Shown here in pieces: positions 1 to 6,561 of a stretch of 11,928 nucleotides of DNA. The translations under genes and the position numbers were made by a program. The stretch comes from Treponema sp. (GTDB lineage Bacteria; Spirochaetota; Spirochaetia; Treponematales; Breznakiellaceae), in assembly GCA_031257595.1 (NCBI GenBank), contig JAIROH010000230.1, forward strand, positions 1 through 11,928. The letters run 5' to 3'. The notes under the pieces were generated by a model, which did no database searches, was not told where the DNA came from, and saw nothing but the letters and a program-made list of their open reading frames with translations. Each line of letters starts with the position of its first letter. The stretch's first letter is position 1.

Positions 1-144
1 AGCGGAAAAGCGCTTGACGAACTTGCCGGAGATTTTGAGATAACATACCGGGAACAGGAAAAATCGGATATTCCCGAATTATTTTCGTACCGGGAAGCGT
101 GGCTGGCCGAAGCCGAAAACCAAAAACGGAGGTTCCCTGAATGA
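1..144 (+). CDS. 3' end of an unidentified gene upstream of the sugar transporter
   Basis: Frame 1 is open from the first base to a TGA at 142-144 and gives the last 47 residues of a protein whose start lies outside the window. The tail is hydrophilic and charged, ends in RRFPE, and shows no membrane segment or motif that I recognise. Its stop overlaps the start codon of the following ATPase in an ATGA arrangement, so the two genes are probably co-transcribed and translationally coupled. That placement suggests a cytoplasmic protein of the same sugar-utilisation operon, such as a kinase, isomerase or aldolase, but this is inference from context only. Confidence 0.65.
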   Translation, partial: SGKALDELAGDFEITYREQEKSDIPELFSYREAWLAEAENQKRRFPE

Positions 145-1655
145 CCGACTGTCTTGTGAAAATGGAAGGGATAGAAAAAATGTTCCCCGGGGTAAAGGCG
201 CTTAACGACTGTCAATTTGAACTGCTCCCCGGTGAAGTCCACGGGCTTGTCGGTGAAAACGGGGCGGGTAAATCCACCCTGATGAAAGTCCTCGCGGGAA
301 TATACAAAAAGGACGCGGGAACGATTCTGGTCAAGGGTAAGCCGGTAGAAATCCACACCGCAAAACAGGCCCAGTCTCTGGGGATAAGCATCATCCACCA
401 GGAACTCAATTTGATGAAGCATTTGACCGCCTCTCAAAACATCTTTATCGGCAGGGAACAAAAAAAGGGTATGCCGTTTCTCGTTGACGACGGCGAAATC
501 AACCGGAAGGCGAAGGAACTTTTTGATCTTATCAACCTCCGCCTCGATCCGTCGGTACAGGTTGCCGTCCTGACCGTCGCCCAGCAGCAGATGATCGAAA
601 TCGCAAAGGCGCTTTCCTTTAACATGGACGTGCTTGTTATGGACGAGCCTACTTCCGCGTTGAGTGAAAACGAAATCGAAGAACTGTTCAAGGTTATACG
701 AAATTTCAGGGATCTGGGCAAGGGCATTGTGTACATTTCCCACCGCATGGACGAGCTTCACCATATCTGCGACAGGGTCACGGTTATGCGGGACGGCCGC
801 TATATCGCCACGACACCGATGAAGGAAATTACCACGGAACAGATTATCTCACAAATGGTGGGAAGGGAAATCTACGAAAGCCATCATCCCCACGGAGACA
901 CTTCAAAAAACGAGATCGTTCTTGAAGTAAAAAACCTTAACCGGAGCCCTGTCGTAAGGGACGTTTCTTTCGATCTCCACCGGGGGGAAATACTCGGTTT
1001 CGCGGGGCTTCTTGGCGCCGGCAGGACCGAAACAATGCGTCTTATTTTCGGCGCCGATCCGAAGGAGGGAGGCGAAATTTTTATTAACGGGAAAAAAGTG
1101 ATCATAAAACACCCAAAAGACGCGGTACGCCACGGCATCGGTTATCTTTCCGAAGATCGTAAACGTTACGGTCTGGCTTTGGGCATGTCGGTAAAGGTGA
1201 ATACCGTTATGGCTTCGCTTGAAAAATTCCTCAGGCCGCTGGGAATTATTGACGAGAAAGCGGCAAAAAAAGTATCCATGGAATACATAAAAAAACTGAA
1301 TACCAGAACTCCGTCGGTGGATCAGCTGGCAAAAAACCTTTCCGGCGGAAATCAGCAAAAGGTGGTCGTGGGGAAATGGCTTGTCAAGAACAGCGATATT
1401 TTGATATTCGACGAGCCTACACGGGGTATTGATGTCGGCGCCAAGAGCGAGATTTACAAGCTCCTTAATGAACTTGCCGATCAGGGGAAGGCGATTATCA
1501 TGATCTCTTCCGAATTGCCGGAGATACTCCGCATGAGCCACCGTATCGTCGTGATGTGCGAAGGCCGGGTAACGGCAACTCTGGGCGCCGAAGAAAGCAC
1601 CCAGGAAAAAATAATGTACTATGCTACCCAGCGAAATCTTTCGGCAGCCGGGTGA
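141..1655 (+). CDS. Sugar ABC transporter ATPase, double cassette (CUT2: RbsA/MglA type)
   Basis: This 504-residue protein has two fused ABC cassettes, the layout and length of RbsA/MglA/XylG ATPases that power CUT2 sugar import. The first cassette has a Walker A (GENGAGKST, residues 38-46), a degenerate signature LTVAQQQ and Walker B VLVMDEPTSAL. The second has a degenerate P-loop (GLLGAGRTE), a good signature LSGGNQQKV and Walker B ILIFDEPTRGIDVG. Unequal P-loops and signatures between the halves are normal in this family. The ATG is preceded by GGAGG at 128-132, eight bases upstream. The permease follows after 22 bp and the binding protein comes third, completing a standard importer. The sugar cannot be deduced from the ATPase, so I give no symbol. 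Confidence 0.95.
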   Translation: MTDCLVKMEGIEKMFPGVKALNDCQFELLPGEVHGLVGENGAGKSTLMKVLAGIYKKDAGTILVKGKPVEIHTAKQAQSLGISIIHQELNLMKHLTASQNIFIGREQKKGMPFLVDDGEINRKAKELFDLINLRLDPSVQVAVLTVAQQQMIEIAKALSFNMDVLVMDEPTSALSENEIEELFKVIRNFRDLGKGIVYISHRMDELHHICDRVTVMRDGRYIATTPMKEITTEQIISQMVGREIYESHHPHGDTSKNEIVLEVKNLNRSPVVRDVSFDLHRGEILGFAGLLGAGRTETMRLIFGADPKEGGEIFINGKKVIIKHPKDAVRHGIGYLSEDRKRYGLALGMSVKVNTVMASLEKFLRPLGIIDEKAAKKVSMEYIKKLNTRTPSVDQLAKNLSGGNQQKVVVGKWLVKNSDILIFDEPTRGIDVGAKSEIYKLLNELADQGKAIIMISSELPEILRMSHRIVVMCEGRVTATLGAEESTQEKIMYYATQRNLSAAG

Positions 1656-1677
1656 ACTAAGGTAAAAGGGGTTAATT

Positions 1678-2634
1678 ATGGCTAATCAGATAAAAACACG
1701 GTTTAACTCAAAGGCGATGCAGACGATTCTCGCGTTTTCCGGCCTTATTTTGCTTCTCATCATTTTTTCGTTGTCCTCACCCTACTTTATGACCCGTACC
1801 AACATTGTAACGATTCTTTTGATGACGGCGGTAAACGGGATTCTTGCCGTGGGCATTACGTTTATCATCGTTACAGGCGGCATCGATCTTTCTATTGGTA
1901 CGGTAATGACTTTTTCGTCGGTCATAGCCGGAGTTATCATGACAAACCTGGGGCTTCCCATCTGGCTGGGCATCATCGGCGCCCTTATAGCCGGCGCCCT
2001 CTGCGGTTTTGTGAACGGACTCTGTGTAGCGAGGCTGGGGCTGCCTCCTTTTATCGCTACGCTGGGTATGATGAACGTCACCAAGGGCCTTAATCTTGTT
2101 ATTTCCGGGACCAAACCCGTGTACATGCAGCAGGAAGCTTTTATGTCCATCGCCACAAAACCGATCTTCGGGATTCCCCTGGGGGTCATCATCTTTTTTA
2201 TAGTGGCGGGAATCGCGGCCTTTATCCTTTCAAAGACCGTTATCGGTCGCTATACGTTTGCCATCGGTTCCAATGAAGAATCGGCGCGGCTTTCCGGCAT
2301 CAATACCGGCGCCTGGAAGATCGCCATCTATTCCCTGAGCGGCCTCTTTTTTGGAATTGCCGGCATTGTCATGGCAAGCCGCCTTTCTTCGGCCCAGCCC
2401 CAGCTCGGCCCCGGCTATGAAATGGAGGCGATTTCGGCGGCGGTTATCGGCGGCGCGTCACTTTCCGGCGGCGAAGGAGGTATCCTCGGTACCCTTATCG
2501 GGGCCTTTATTATTACGGTGCTTTCCAACGGCCTGCGGATACTTTCGGTTCCCCAGGAATGGCAGATGGTTGTTACGGGCCTTATCGTTATCGGCTCGGT
2601 GTACCTTGATATTGTCAGGAGGAAGGTCAAATAA
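1678..2634 (+). CDS. Sugar ABC transporter permease (CUT2, BPD_transp_2 family)
   Basis: A 318-residue, very hydrophobic inner-membrane protein with about eight to ten predicted membrane segments, the usual size of RbsC/MglC-type permeases. Family hallmarks are VTGGIDLSIGTV near residues 65-76, a region rich in small residues around AAVIGGASLSGGEGGILGTL, and VLSNGLRILSVPQEWQ near the C-terminus. CUT2 importers generally use two copies of one permease with one double-cassette ATPase, which fits the single permease gene here. AAGGGG at 1666-1671 lies six bases before the ATG. It would form the translocation channel for the sugar delivered by the downstream binding protein. Confidence 0.95.
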   Translation: MANQIKTRFNSKAMQTILAFSGLILLLIIFSLSSPYFMTRTNIVTILLMTAVNGILAVGITFIIVTGGIDLSIGTVMTFSSVIAGVIMTNLGLPIWLGIIGALIAGALCGFVNGLCVARLGLPPFIATLGMMNVTKGLNLVISGTKPVYMQQEAFMSIATKPIFGIPLGVIIFFIVAGIAAFILSKTVIGRYTFAIGSNEESARLSGINTGAWKIAIYSLSGLFFGIAGIVMASRLSSAQPQLGPGYEMEAISAAVIGGASLSGGEGGILGTLIGAFIITVLSNGLRILSVPQEWQMVVTGLIVIGSVYLDIVRRKVK

Positions 2635-2699
2635 TTATATTTTTTTAAAAGTCCGGTTTTGGTTCCTACAGCGGCTTTGTGGCTGCTGATATAAAATAA

Positions 2700-2719
2700 G
2701 CCGCGGCAAAGTCCGTGGC
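2700..2719 (+). promoter_or_regulatory. Small intercistronic hairpin before the binding-protein gene
   Basis: GCCGCGG (2700-2706) can pair with CCGTGGC (2713-2719) using one G-U, with a six-base loop. An alternative pairing joins GCGGCTT (2671-2677) to AAGCCGC (2698-2704). It sits in the only sizeable gap (108 bp) of the importer operon. Such hairpins often protect or rebalance mRNA so that the binding protein is made in excess. That role is inferred; there is no strong T-run, so full termination is unlikely. Confidence 0.35.
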
Positions 2720-2742
2720 ACATTTTCCTACAGGAGGAGAGT

Positions 2743-3708
2743 ATGAAAAAGACAGTGTTGGTTCTTCCATGCCTTGTGCTGGCGGTATCCGGCGTATTTG
2801 CCGGTCCGGGCCAGGGTCAACAGGGAGGCGCGATTTACATTCCCCTTATTTCCAAGGGATTCCAGCATCAGTTCTGGCAGGCGGTTAAATCCGGCGCCGA
2901 TCAGGCCGCCAAGGACCTGAACGTTGTTATCACCTTTGAAGGTCCCGAAGCCGAGACCATGGTCGACAAGCAGATGGACATGTTGCAAACCGCGATGGCA
3001 AAGTCTCCCCGGGCTCTTGGAATCGCCGCCCTTGACAGCAAAGCGGCAATTCCCGTCCTGCAGCAGGCCCAGCGGAACAAGATCCCGATTATCGCCTTTG
3101 ACTCCGGCGTCGATTCGGACATTCCCCTGACCACCGTTTCTACGGACAACAAGGCGGCGGCGGCTCTGGCGGCGGATAAAATGGCCGAAGCGATCGGCGG
3201 AAGCGGCAAGGTGGCCGTTATTGTTCACGATCAGGTCAGCCGTACCGGCATGGATCGCCGTGACGGTTTCCTTGATCAGATGAAGGCCAAATATCCCAAC
3301 ATCCAGGTTGTCAGCGTTCAGTACGGCGACGGCGATCACAGGAAATCCGCGGATATTGCCAAGGCCGTTATCACCGCCAATCCCGACCTTAAAGGCTACT
3401 ACGGGGCCAATGAAGGTTCCGCGATTGGTGTCGTGCTCGGCGTCGGCGAACTCAAGCAGGCCAATCCCCGGCTGGACATCAAGATCATCGGCTTCGATTC
3501 CGGCAAGCAGCAGCTCGACGCGATCCGTTCGGGCCTTATGTACGGCGCGGTTCAGCAGAACCCCGTCAAAATGGGCTACGAAACCGTCCGCGCCGCGGTT
3601 GACGCGCTTAACGGCAAAACCCTTCCCAAGATAACCGACTCCGGTTTTGTCTGGGCTGACAGGGGCAATCTTGATTCTCCCGAGGTAAAAGCGGTTGTCT
3701 ACGAATAA
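2743..3708 (+). CDS. Exported sugar-binding protein of the CUT2 importer (Peripla_BP_4 type)
   Basis: A 321-residue periplasmic-binding protein of the RbsB/COG1879 class. Residues 1-20 form a signal peptide (KK, then a hydrophobic stretch, probable cleavage after VFA). There is no lipobox Cys at the cleavage site, so a soluble periplasmic protein is likely. Family features are IPLISKGFQHQFWQAVKSGA near the N-terminus, IIAFDSGVDSD in the middle, and KIIGFDSGKQQLDAI near the C-terminal hinge. A very strong GGAGGAG at 2733-2739 precedes the ATG, in keeping with high expression. It would capture the sugar and present it to the permease. The ligand (ribose, allose, xylose, inositol or another) is not readable. 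I do not see reason to call it the Treponema galactose protein MglB. Confidence 0.92.
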   Translation: MKKTVLVLPCLVLAVSGVFAGPGQGQQGGAIYIPLISKGFQHQFWQAVKSGADQAAKDLNVVITFEGPEAETMVDKQMDMLQTAMAKSPRALGIAALDSKAAIPVLQQAQRNKIPIIAFDSGVDSDIPLTTVSTDNKAAAALAADKMAEAIGGSGKVAVIVHDQVSRTGMDRRDGFLDQMKAKYPNIQVVSVQYGDGDHRKSADIAKAVITANPDLKGYYGANEGSAIGVVLGVGELKQANPRLDIKIIGFDSGKQQLDAIRSGLMYGAVQQNPVKMGYETVRAAVDALNGKTLPKITDSGFVWADRGNLDSPEVKAVVYE

Positions 3709-3726
3709 GTGAACCGCGATAAAGGT

Positions 3727-3787
3727 TAGGGCAACGCTGATTAACTTGACACTTCGCCAACGTAGTTGGCGCATCATCGTTGCCCTA
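3727..3787. repeat. Nested inverted repeat, two perfect stems
   Basis: TAGGGCAACG (3727-3736) pairs perfectly with CGTTGCCCTA (3778-3787). Inside it, CGCCAAC (3755-3761) pairs perfectly with GTTGGCG (3765-3771) around a GTA loop. The right arm is followed by T-rich sequence (TTATTTTTCTCGTTTTT). It lies 18 bp after the sugar-binding-protein stop. It may act as the first terminator of the sugar operon or be a dispersed MITE-like intergenic element; the sequence alone does not decide. Confidence 0.6.
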
Positions 3788-3852
3788 TTATTTTTCTCGT
3801 TTTTCTGCGGAAAACTCACTTTTTCAAAGCGGCAAAAAATCCACATTAAAGT

Positions 3853-3888
3853 AGCACTGATTTATTCTCGATTGAATAAATCAGTGCT
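3853..3888. repeat. Perfect 15-bp AT-rich stem-loop
   Basis: AGCACTGATTTATTC (3853-3867) and GAATAAATCAGTGCT (3874-3888) are exact reverse complements with a six-base loop TCGATT. No T-run follows directly, so it is a poor terminator by itself, but it stands nine bases before a good one. A 15-bp perfect stem is unlikely by chance. It could be an mRNA 3'-end stabiliser or a repeat-element remnant. Confidence 0.6.
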
Positions 3889-3897
3889 TCCTTAGGT

Positions 3898-3927
3898 AAA
3901 AAAACCGCCCTCCGGGGCGGTTTTTTT
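3898..3927. terminator. Bidirectional intrinsic terminator
   Basis: CCGCCC (3905-3910) pairs with GGGCGG (3915-3920) around loop TCCG. Seven A residues precede (3898-3904) and seven T residues follow (3921-3927), giving a possible 13-bp stem and a U-run in both directions. It ends the sugar operon and insulates it from the promoter about 80 bp downstream. Confidence 0.9.
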
Positions 3928-4008
3928 GGCAAAAGAGGTGACGATGTGTTAGACGCCGACAACCCAAGCCCGGCAGGGTTCAGTGAAACATGCCGCCTGA
4001 CAAGCCCA

Positions 4009-4037
4009 TTGACAGTTTTCAGCATATAAGTTATATA
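4009..4037 (+). promoter_or_regulatory. Sigma70-type promoter of the haem operon
   Basis: A consensus -35 TTGACA (4009-4014) is separated by 17 bp from -10 TATATA (4032-4037), which predicts a start near 4044. It lies just downstream of a terminator and 86 bp upstream of the first haem gene. It is the only strong promoter I see before the eight-gene operon. Confidence 0.65.
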
Positions 4038-4045
4038 TGGCAAAC

Positions 4046-4067
4046 ATTGTTAGTTTTTCCTAATAAT
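4046..4067. promoter_or_regulatory. AT-rich dyad at the transcription start, candidate operator
   Basis: ATTGTTAG (4046-4053) and CTAATAAT (4060-4067) form an 8-bp inverted repeat with one T/G mismatch (wobble in RNA) around TTTTTC. It begins about two bases after the predicted start, where a bound repressor would block transcription. An iron- or haem-responsive repressor (Fur, DtxR or similar) is plausible for this operon, but the dyad does not match the classical Fur box well. Confidence 0.4.
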
Positions 4068-4073
4068 TTGAAC

Positions 4074-4108
4074 TGTTCCGGAACTACGGTTTTGGGAACA
4101 ATTTCCGG
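4074..4108 (+). promoter_or_regulatory. Leader with two mutually exclusive stems
   Basis: TGTTCC (4074-4079) can pair with GGAACA (4095-4100), or CCGGAA (4078-4083) can pair with TTCCGG (4103-4108). The two share bases 4078-4079 and are interleaved, so they cannot both form. The second ends five bases before the ribosome site GGGAG (4113-4117). A role in translation control is inference, and no known riboswitch class was recognised. Confidence 0.25.
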
Positions 4109-4122
4109 ACGCGGGAGTTTTT

Positions 4123-4686
4123 ATGGATACCGGAACGGAGCGAACGAAAAGCGGCGGCCTTATTGTCTATTCAAGCAAAACCGGGAATACCCGCCGGCTT
4201 GCCGAGGGCATAGGACAGGGCCTTGTGGAGGCGGGCGGTCAGCGGATAACGCTGGCGGCGGTGGAGGAAAATCCCGATCCCGCCGGAGCGCCCTGGGTTC
4301 TTGTGGGCTTTTGGGCCGACCGGGGCAACGCCGATCAAAAGGCCATTGAATACCTGCGGAATTTAAAGGGCCGCAAGGTCGGCCTTTTTGGAACCCTGGG
4401 GGCTTATCCCGGCTCAAAACACGCCGAAGACATACGCCAAAAGGCGCAGGCCCTGGCCGCGGAAAAAAATACCGTTTTGGGCTGTTTTTTATGTCAGGGC
4501 AAAATCGACCCCGCCCTGACCGAACGTTTCAAGGGCCTTCCCGCGGATAATCCCCACGCGATGACCGAAGAACGGATGAAACGCCACCTGGAAGCGGTAA
4601 AACACCCCGACGAAAACGACATCAGAGTCGCGGTAAACGCGTGCCTTTCCATGCTACAATCGGTTTTGCCGGAGAGCGAAACGTGA
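4123..4686 (+). CDS. hmuF: Flavodoxin-family protein of anaerobic haem degradation (HmuF-like)
   Basis: A 187-residue cytoplasmic flavodoxin-fold protein. The FMN phosphate loop is SSKTGNT (residues 17-23). GFWADRG (62-68) and LFGTLGAYP (88-96) occupy the positions of the flavin-ring loops, and a CFLC motif (121-124) lies in the last third. In Fusobacterium nucleatum a flavodoxin-like protein, HmuF, is encoded with haem transporter genes and the radical-SAM enzyme HmuW and reduces the linear product anaerobilin. The same combination occurs here, so an electron-donor or anaerobilin-reductase role is likely. It is the first gene of the operon, with GGGAG at 4113-4117 before the ATG. Its TGA overlaps the next gene's GTG start as GTGA. 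A general flavodoxin is the alternative, so the symbol rests on context plus fold. Confidence 0.75.
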   Translation: MDTGTERTKSGGLIVYSSKTGNTRRLAEGIGQGLVEAGGQRITLAAVEENPDPAGAPWVLVGFWADRGNADQKAIEYLRNLKGRKVGLFGTLGAYPGSKHAEDIRQKAQALAAEKNTVLGCFLCQGKIDPALTERFKGLPADNPHAMTEERMKRHLEAVKHPDENDIRVAVNACLSMLQSVLPESET

Positions 4687-5681
4687 AATTCCGCGGAATA
4701 CACGCCGTTATCGGGACGGTGTCCTGCCTGCTGGCGCTGCTTTTCCTTTTCGGTCTCTTTTTTGGAAGCGTAAAAATTCCCCTTCGGGAAATCGGGGCGA
4801 TTCTCACCGGCAGGGATCGGACCAGCGCCGCGGCAAAAATAATAACCGGCATACGCCTCCCCAGGATTGTGATGGCTGTCCTCGTGGGCATGATGCTTTC
4901 CGCGGCGGGAACCATTTCCCAGGCGGTGTTCCGCAATCCCCTGGCCGATCCTTACATTATCGGGATCAGTTCCGGCGCGGTAACCGGGGCCGTCCTGGCT
5001 TTTATCCTCAAACTGCCGGATATATGGTACGGGGTTTTTGCCTTTCTCACGGCGATGGGAACCGCCTTCCTCATTTTTCGTCTTTCGGGAAAACGGGGTA
5101 AAACCGATACCGCCGCGCTGTTGATAATCGGCGTAGCCGTCTCGGCGTTTTTGGGCGCGCTGACTTCTTTTTTTATGTACCTGGCGGGGCAGGATTCGTA
5201 CCGGGTCATGGTCTGGACCATGGGCTATTTGGGCGCGGCGTCCTGGTCCCGGGTTGGCCTTCTGGTAATCCCGCTGATCCTTTCGATACTTTACTTCCTC
5301 TACTACCGCCACGACGTGGACGCCCTTCTTCTGGGAGATGAAGAAGCCCATTCCCTGGGCGTACCCGTCGGCGCCTTGAAACGGCAGCTCCTTGTCGTAG
5401 TCAGCCTCATCGCCGCGTTTTCGGTGGCCTTTACGGGAATGATAGGCTTTGTGGGCCTTATTGTTCCCCACGCGGTACGGCTCTGCATAGGCGGCAGCCA
5501 TAGTCGTCTCCTGCCGCTTGCCGCCTACACCGGGGGCATGTTCCTGCTCTTTGCCGACACGCTGGCCCGGAACCTGCTCTCCCCCGTCGAAATACCCATC
5601 GGGGTTATCACCGCTTTTTTCGGCGCCCCGTTCTTTTTGTTTCTCGCCGTTATGAACGGAAAAGGCAGGGTACATGCTTAG
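4683..5681 (+). CDS. hmuU: FecCD-family haem/iron ABC permease (HmuU-like)
   Basis: The start chosen is GTG at 4683, giving 332 residues. GGAGAG (4671-4676) is correctly spaced before it and it overlaps the flavodoxin stop, whereas the upstream in-frame ATG at 4641 has no ribosome site and lies well inside the flavodoxin gene. The protein is a multi-spanning BtuC/FecCD permease. Hallmarks are RLPRIVMAVLVGMMLSAAG followed by a QAVFRNPLADPYIIGISSGA-like block, then GFVGLIVPHAVRL, and EIPIGVITAFFGAPFF at the C-terminus. This family imports haem, siderophores and cobalamin. Haem is favoured because a porphyrin-opening radical-SAM gene and a flavodoxin lie in the same operon. It ends 8 bp inside the ATPase gene. 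Confidence 0.9.
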   Translation: MKFRGIHAVIGTVSCLLALLFLFGLFFGSVKIPLREIGAILTGRDRTSAAAKIITGIRLPRIVMAVLVGMMLSAAGTISQAVFRNPLADPYIIGISSGAVTGAVLAFILKLPDIWYGVFAFLTAMGTAFLIFRLSGKRGKTDTAALLIIGVAVSAFLGALTSFFMYLAGQDSYRVMVWTMGYLGAASWSRVGLLVIPLILSILYFLYYRHDVDALLLGDEEAHSLGVPVGALKRQLLVVVSLIAAFSVAFTGMIGFVGLIVPHAVRLCIGGSHSRLLPLAAYTGGMFLLFADTLARNLLSPVEIPIGVITAFFGAPFFLFLAVMNGKGRVHA

Positions 5682-6561
5682 CGTCCGGGAAATCAGCTTT
5701 GCCTACAATGAACGGCTTATCCTTAACGACATCTCCCTTTCGCTCAAGCCGGGGGAATTTCTGGGCTTCCTGGGCCCCAACGGATCGGGGAAATCAACCT
5801 TCCTCAAGAACCTTTTGGGGTTCCTTAAACCCCTGCGGGGACGCATTGTTTTTTACGGAGGCGAAACTTCCCCGGAAACCGGGGAACAGGATGTCCGGGA
5901 TACGGCAAGCGCGGCGGGGAGGCTGGAGCGTTCCCGGCGGCTTGCCTTTGTACCGCAAAACTCCCGGCCCGCCGCGGCGTTTTCGGTACGGGAGCTTATG
6001 CTGATGGGGAGGCTGCCACACATACGGGACCGCTGGAGCGGATACGGTAAAGCGGATAGACAGAAAGTCGAGGAAGTGCTTGCCGTGCTGGGTATAGCCG
6101 GCATGGCCGAACGGAACATACTGAGTCTTTCGGGCGGCGAACTGCAAAAGGTAATCATCGGCCGCTGTCTTGTACAGGAAGGCGACATACTGCTTTTGGA
6201 CGAGGCCACTTCCGGGCTCGATCTTAACCACAGCATCGAAATTATGGAATTGATGCGGAAAAAAGCCGACGAGGATGCGAAAACCATCGTAGCGGTGCTT
6301 CACGATTTGAACCTCGCCTCCCAATACTGCGACCGCATCGTGCTTCTTAAAAACGGACGTCTTTGTTACGAAGGAAGTCCCAGGGAAATCCTCACCTGGG
6401 AAGTTGTCGAAGACATTTACGGCATAAAGGCCGTGGTAAAAACCGACGAATACGGCAAGCCCTTTGTACTGCCCCGGCGGGCCGCCCCGGAACGGGAAAA
6501 ACCTCCCGCGGAAGCCGCGGAACAACAAAAAAAACGCAGAGAGGCGGCCCGTGTTTGCTGA
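5674..6561 (+). CDS. hmuV: Haem/iron ABC transporter ATPase (HmuV-like)
   Basis: A 295-residue single-cassette ATPase of the FepC/BtuD/HmuV class. Visible motifs are Walker A GPNGSGKST (34-42), Q-loop Q95, signature LSGGE (152-156), Walker B ILLLDE (172-177), the D-loop SGLD and the switch His H210. The segment from about residue 64 to 86, between Walker A and the Q-loop, looks slightly longer than usual. The C-terminus carries a charged extension of about 30 residues rich in Arg, Glu, Lys and Ala (near 267-295) beyond the cassette. The start overlaps the permease by 8 bp, with AAAGGCAGGG just upstream. It would drive import through the neighbouring permease at the inner face of the cytoplasmic membrane. 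Ligand assignment rests on operon context. Confidence 0.92.
   Translation: MLSVREISFAYNERLILNDISLSLKPGEFLGFLGPNGSGKSTFLKNLLGFLKPLRGRIVFYGGETSPETGEQDVRDTASAAGRLERSRRLAFVPQNSRPAAAFSVRELMLMGRLPHIRDRWSGYGKADRQKVEEVLAVLGIAGMAERNILSLSGGELQKVIIGRCLVQEGDILLLDEATSGLDLNHSIEIMELMRKKADEDAKTIVAVLHDLNLASQYCDRIVLLKNGRLCYEGSPREILTWEVVEDIYGIKAVVKTDEYGKPFVLPRRAAPEREKPPAEAAEQQKKRREAARVC

Larger units (their letters stand above)
3709..4122. other. Gene-free interval between the sugar and haem operons
   Basis: This 414-bp stretch separates two same-strand operons. From left to right it holds a nested inverted repeat (3727-3787), a perfect 15-bp stem-loop (3853-3888), an intrinsic terminator (3898-3927), about 80 bp in which I see nothing definite (3928-4008), a promoter (4009-4037), a dyad (4046-4067) and a structured leader (4074-4108). 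Reading frames crossing it, such as the minus-strand 65-codon frame at 3846-4043, run through the terminator and are not convincing genes. Confidence 0.7.

Noticed and set aside
141..3708. Naming the sugar importer mglBAC (galactose/glucose)
   Set aside because: CUT2 subunits share motifs across many sugars. The binding protein lacks features I could tie to MglB, so the substrate is left open.
2728..3846. Long minus-strand frame (372 codons) opposite the sugar-binding protein
   Set aside because: It mirrors a well-supported plus-strand gene with signal peptide, strong ribosome site and family motifs. The antisense reading has no recognisable domain.
3846..4043. Minus-strand 65-codon frame in the intergenic region
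   Set aside because: It runs through the intrinsic terminator and the 15-bp stem-loop and covers the haem promoter. No convincing ribosome site or domain was seen.
3928..4122. Cobalamin or other known riboswitch before the FecCD-type operon
   Set aside because: I looked for the B12-box and related conserved blocks on both strands and found no match. The short alternative stems are reported only as a weak leader feature.
4494..5675. Minus-strand frame of 393 codons opposite the FecCD permease
   Set aside because: The translation is low-complexity and charged, the typical shadow of a GC-rich membrane-protein gene. The plus strand has clear FecCD motifs.
6464..6553. Upstream ATG start for the radical-SAM gene
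   Set aside because: It would overlap the ATPase gene by almost 100 bp and lacks a ribosome site. GTG 6551 has GAGAGG and a short overlap like its neighbours.
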